5,841 nucleotides of DNA from Polyangium sp. (in: bacteria) (GTDB lineage: Bacteria; Myxococcota_A; Polyangia; Palsa-1104): assembly GCA_025450955.1 (NCBI GenBank), contig JANWLJ010000321.1:1-5841 (forward strand). The letters are read 5' to 3'. Positions 4,738-5,841 of this stretch are shown here, piece by piece (position 1 is the first letter of the stretch; each line of letters begins with the position of its first letter). A program made the translations under genes and the position numbers. Below the pieces are notes generated by a model. That model had not been told where the DNA came from. It saw nothing but the letters and a program-made list of their open reading frames with translations, and did not search any database.

Positions 4738-5841
4738 AGATCGCGATCGTCGGCGGCGGAGTGGCGGGGCTCGCCTGCGCGCTGGCGCTGCGCGAACGCG
4801 GGCATGAGCCGATCGTGCTCGAGCGCGAGGCGCGCGCGGGCGGCAAGGTCGGCACCGACGCGATGGGCGGCTGGCTCGTCGAGCGCGGACCGGCCGGCGT
4901 GCTCGACAACGCGCCCGCGACCCAGGCGCTCTACGCCGAGCTCGGCCTTCAGCCGGTGGTGAGCGACGACGCCGCGCGGCGCCGCTATATCGCGCGCAAA
5001 GGGCGGCTGCGCGAGCTGCCCGAGTCGCCGCCCAAGATTCTTTTGTCGCGCACGCTCACGCTCGGCGAGAAGTGGCGCATCTTTCGCGAGCCGAAGGCGC
5101 CGCCTGCGCCGAAAGAGGTCGACGAGACGCTCGAGGCGTTTGCGCGGCGGCGGCTCGGACCGTCGCTGGCGGCGTCGTTCGTCGAGCCGATCGCGAGCGG
5201 CGTGTTCGCCGGCGACTACGCGCGGCTGTCGGTGGCGAGCGCATTTCCCAAAGTGGTGGAGCTTGAGCGCGCGCACGGGAGCCTGATTCGCGCGATGATC
5301 GCGATCGAGCGCGCGCGCCGCGCCGAGGGTCGGCCGCGCGTCCCGGCCCGGCTCACCACCCTGCCGGGCGGAATGGGCGCGCTGCCGGCCGCGCTCGCCC
5401 GCGCGCGCGCGAGCGCGCTCCACACCGGCGTCGAGGTGAACGCGCTCGAGCGCTCCGGCGAAGGTTGGCGGGTGCAAACCGCGAGCGGACCTTTCGAGGT
5501 CGATCGGGTGGTGCTCGCGCTGCCCGCCGACGAGGCGGCCCGGCTGTGCCGTCCGATCGACGCTGCGATCGGCGACGCGTTCGCCGCGATTCCGCTCGCC
5601 GGGATCGCCGCGGTCTCCCTCGGCTGGGCGCGCGCCGACGTCGCCCATCCGCTCGCAGGCTTCGGCTTTTTGGTGCCGCGCAAAGAGCAGGTGCGCCTGC
5701 TCGGCGCGATCTGGATGTCGAGCACCTTCCCTGCCGCGCACCAGGTGCCCGAAGGCCACGTGCTCCTCCGCTGCCTCATCGGCGGCGCCACCGATCCGGC
5801 CGCGCTCGCGCTCTCCGACGAGGAGCTGATCGCGATCGCGC
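4734..5841 (+). CDS. hemG: Oxygen-dependent protoporphyrinogen oxidase, flavin type (3' end outside window)
   Basis: The gene begins at ATG 4734, overlapping the hemH stop by 4 nt (ATGA), and stays open to the window end: 369 residues of an expected 450-480. This is the FAD amine-oxidase-fold enzyme called hemY in Bacillus and pgoX in newer naming, not the unrelated flavodoxin-like HemG of E. coli. It oxidises protoporphyrinogen IX to protoporphyrin IX using oxygen; in organisms with the coproporphyrin route the same family acts on coproporphyrinogen. Visible motifs: FAD-binding V6-G-G-G-V-A-G12 ending at an acidic L-E-R-E, then G-G-K-V-G; E-R-G-P-A-G-V-L-D in the place of the family's E-x-G-P-N-x-F; the highly typical F149-V-E-P-I-A-S-G-V-F-A-G-D161 followed by L-S and F-P-K; L210-P-G-G-M-G215; and V-V-L-A-L-P-A, a second FAD-side segment. 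Start codon use is probably coupled to hemH translation, as no strong Shine-Dalgarno is present. Confidence 0.95.
   Translation, partial: MKIAIVGGGVAGLACALALRERGHEPIVLEREARAGGKVGTDAMGGWLVERGPAGVLDNAPATQALYAELGLQPVVSDDAARRRYIARKGRLRELPESPPKILLSRTLTLGEKWRIFREPKAPPAPKEVDETLEAFARRRLGPSLAASFVEPIASGVFAGDYARLSVASAFPKVVELERAHGSLIRAMIAIERARRAEGRPRVPARLTTLPGGMGALPAALARARASALHTGVEVNALERSGEGWRVQTASGPFEVDRVVLALPADEAARLCRPIDAAIGDAFAAIPLAGIAAVSLGWARADVAHPLAGFGFLVPRKEQVRLLGAIWMSSTFPAAHQVPEGHVLLRCLIGGATDPAALALSDEELIAIA

Noticed and set aside
3880..5418. Alternating CG runs (about 3881-3892 and 5400-5411) as Z-DNA or repeat elements
   Set aside because: Both lie in frame inside hemH and hemG, where they encode Arg-Ala alternations, and are explained by GC-rich codon choice.
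4581..5759. Open frame of 392 codons on the minus strand
   Set aside because: It is antisense to hemH and hemG, which have clear family motifs. Composition is Arg/Ala-rich and no domain is recognisable.

Overview
The window is GC-rich, with G or C at most third codon positions. It carries six protein genes, all on the plus strand, and both end genes are cut by the window edges. Gene content (an aerobic heme pathway with an oxygen-dependent flavin protoporphyrinogen oxidase, and a soluble SthA-type flavoprotein) together with the base composition suits a GC-rich aerobic bacterium. Myxococcota or a related deltaproteobacterial lineage is a reasonable guess, but nothing here proves the taxon. 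I see no tRNA, rRNA, insertion sequence, phage gene or CRISPR array.

Positions 1-648 hold the 3' end of an unrecognised gene whose product contains two diverged copies of one domain of about 80 residues. Positions 649-812 are a gene-free gap with an unusually AT-rich stretch that probably holds a promoter. Positions 813-1205 encode a small putative lipoprotein with a degenerate tryptophan/glycine motif. Positions 1242-2651 encode an SthA-like pyridine nucleotide transhydrogenase.

Positions 2664 to the end hold the heme genes hemE, hemH and hemG (the flavin-type enzyme, called hemY in Bacillus), with spacings of 1 nt and then a 4-nt ATGA overlap. HemE decarboxylates uroporphyrinogen III to coproporphyrinogen III, HemG oxidises the porphyrinogen ring, and HemH inserts ferrous iron. 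The order hemE-hemH-hemG/Y is the same as in the Bacillus subtilis hemEHY operon. sthA ends only 12 nt before hemE, so it may be co-transcribed with the heme genes.

I found no strong new system. The points most worth a second look are: the duplicated histidine/acid-rich domain at the left edge; a glutamate in the SthA nucleotide site where the enterobacterial enzyme has asparagine; -10-like hexamers 6-7 nt before the sthA and hemE start codons, neither of which has a usable Shine-Dalgarno (possible leaderless starts); and a strong excess of the palindrome CGATCG across the window.
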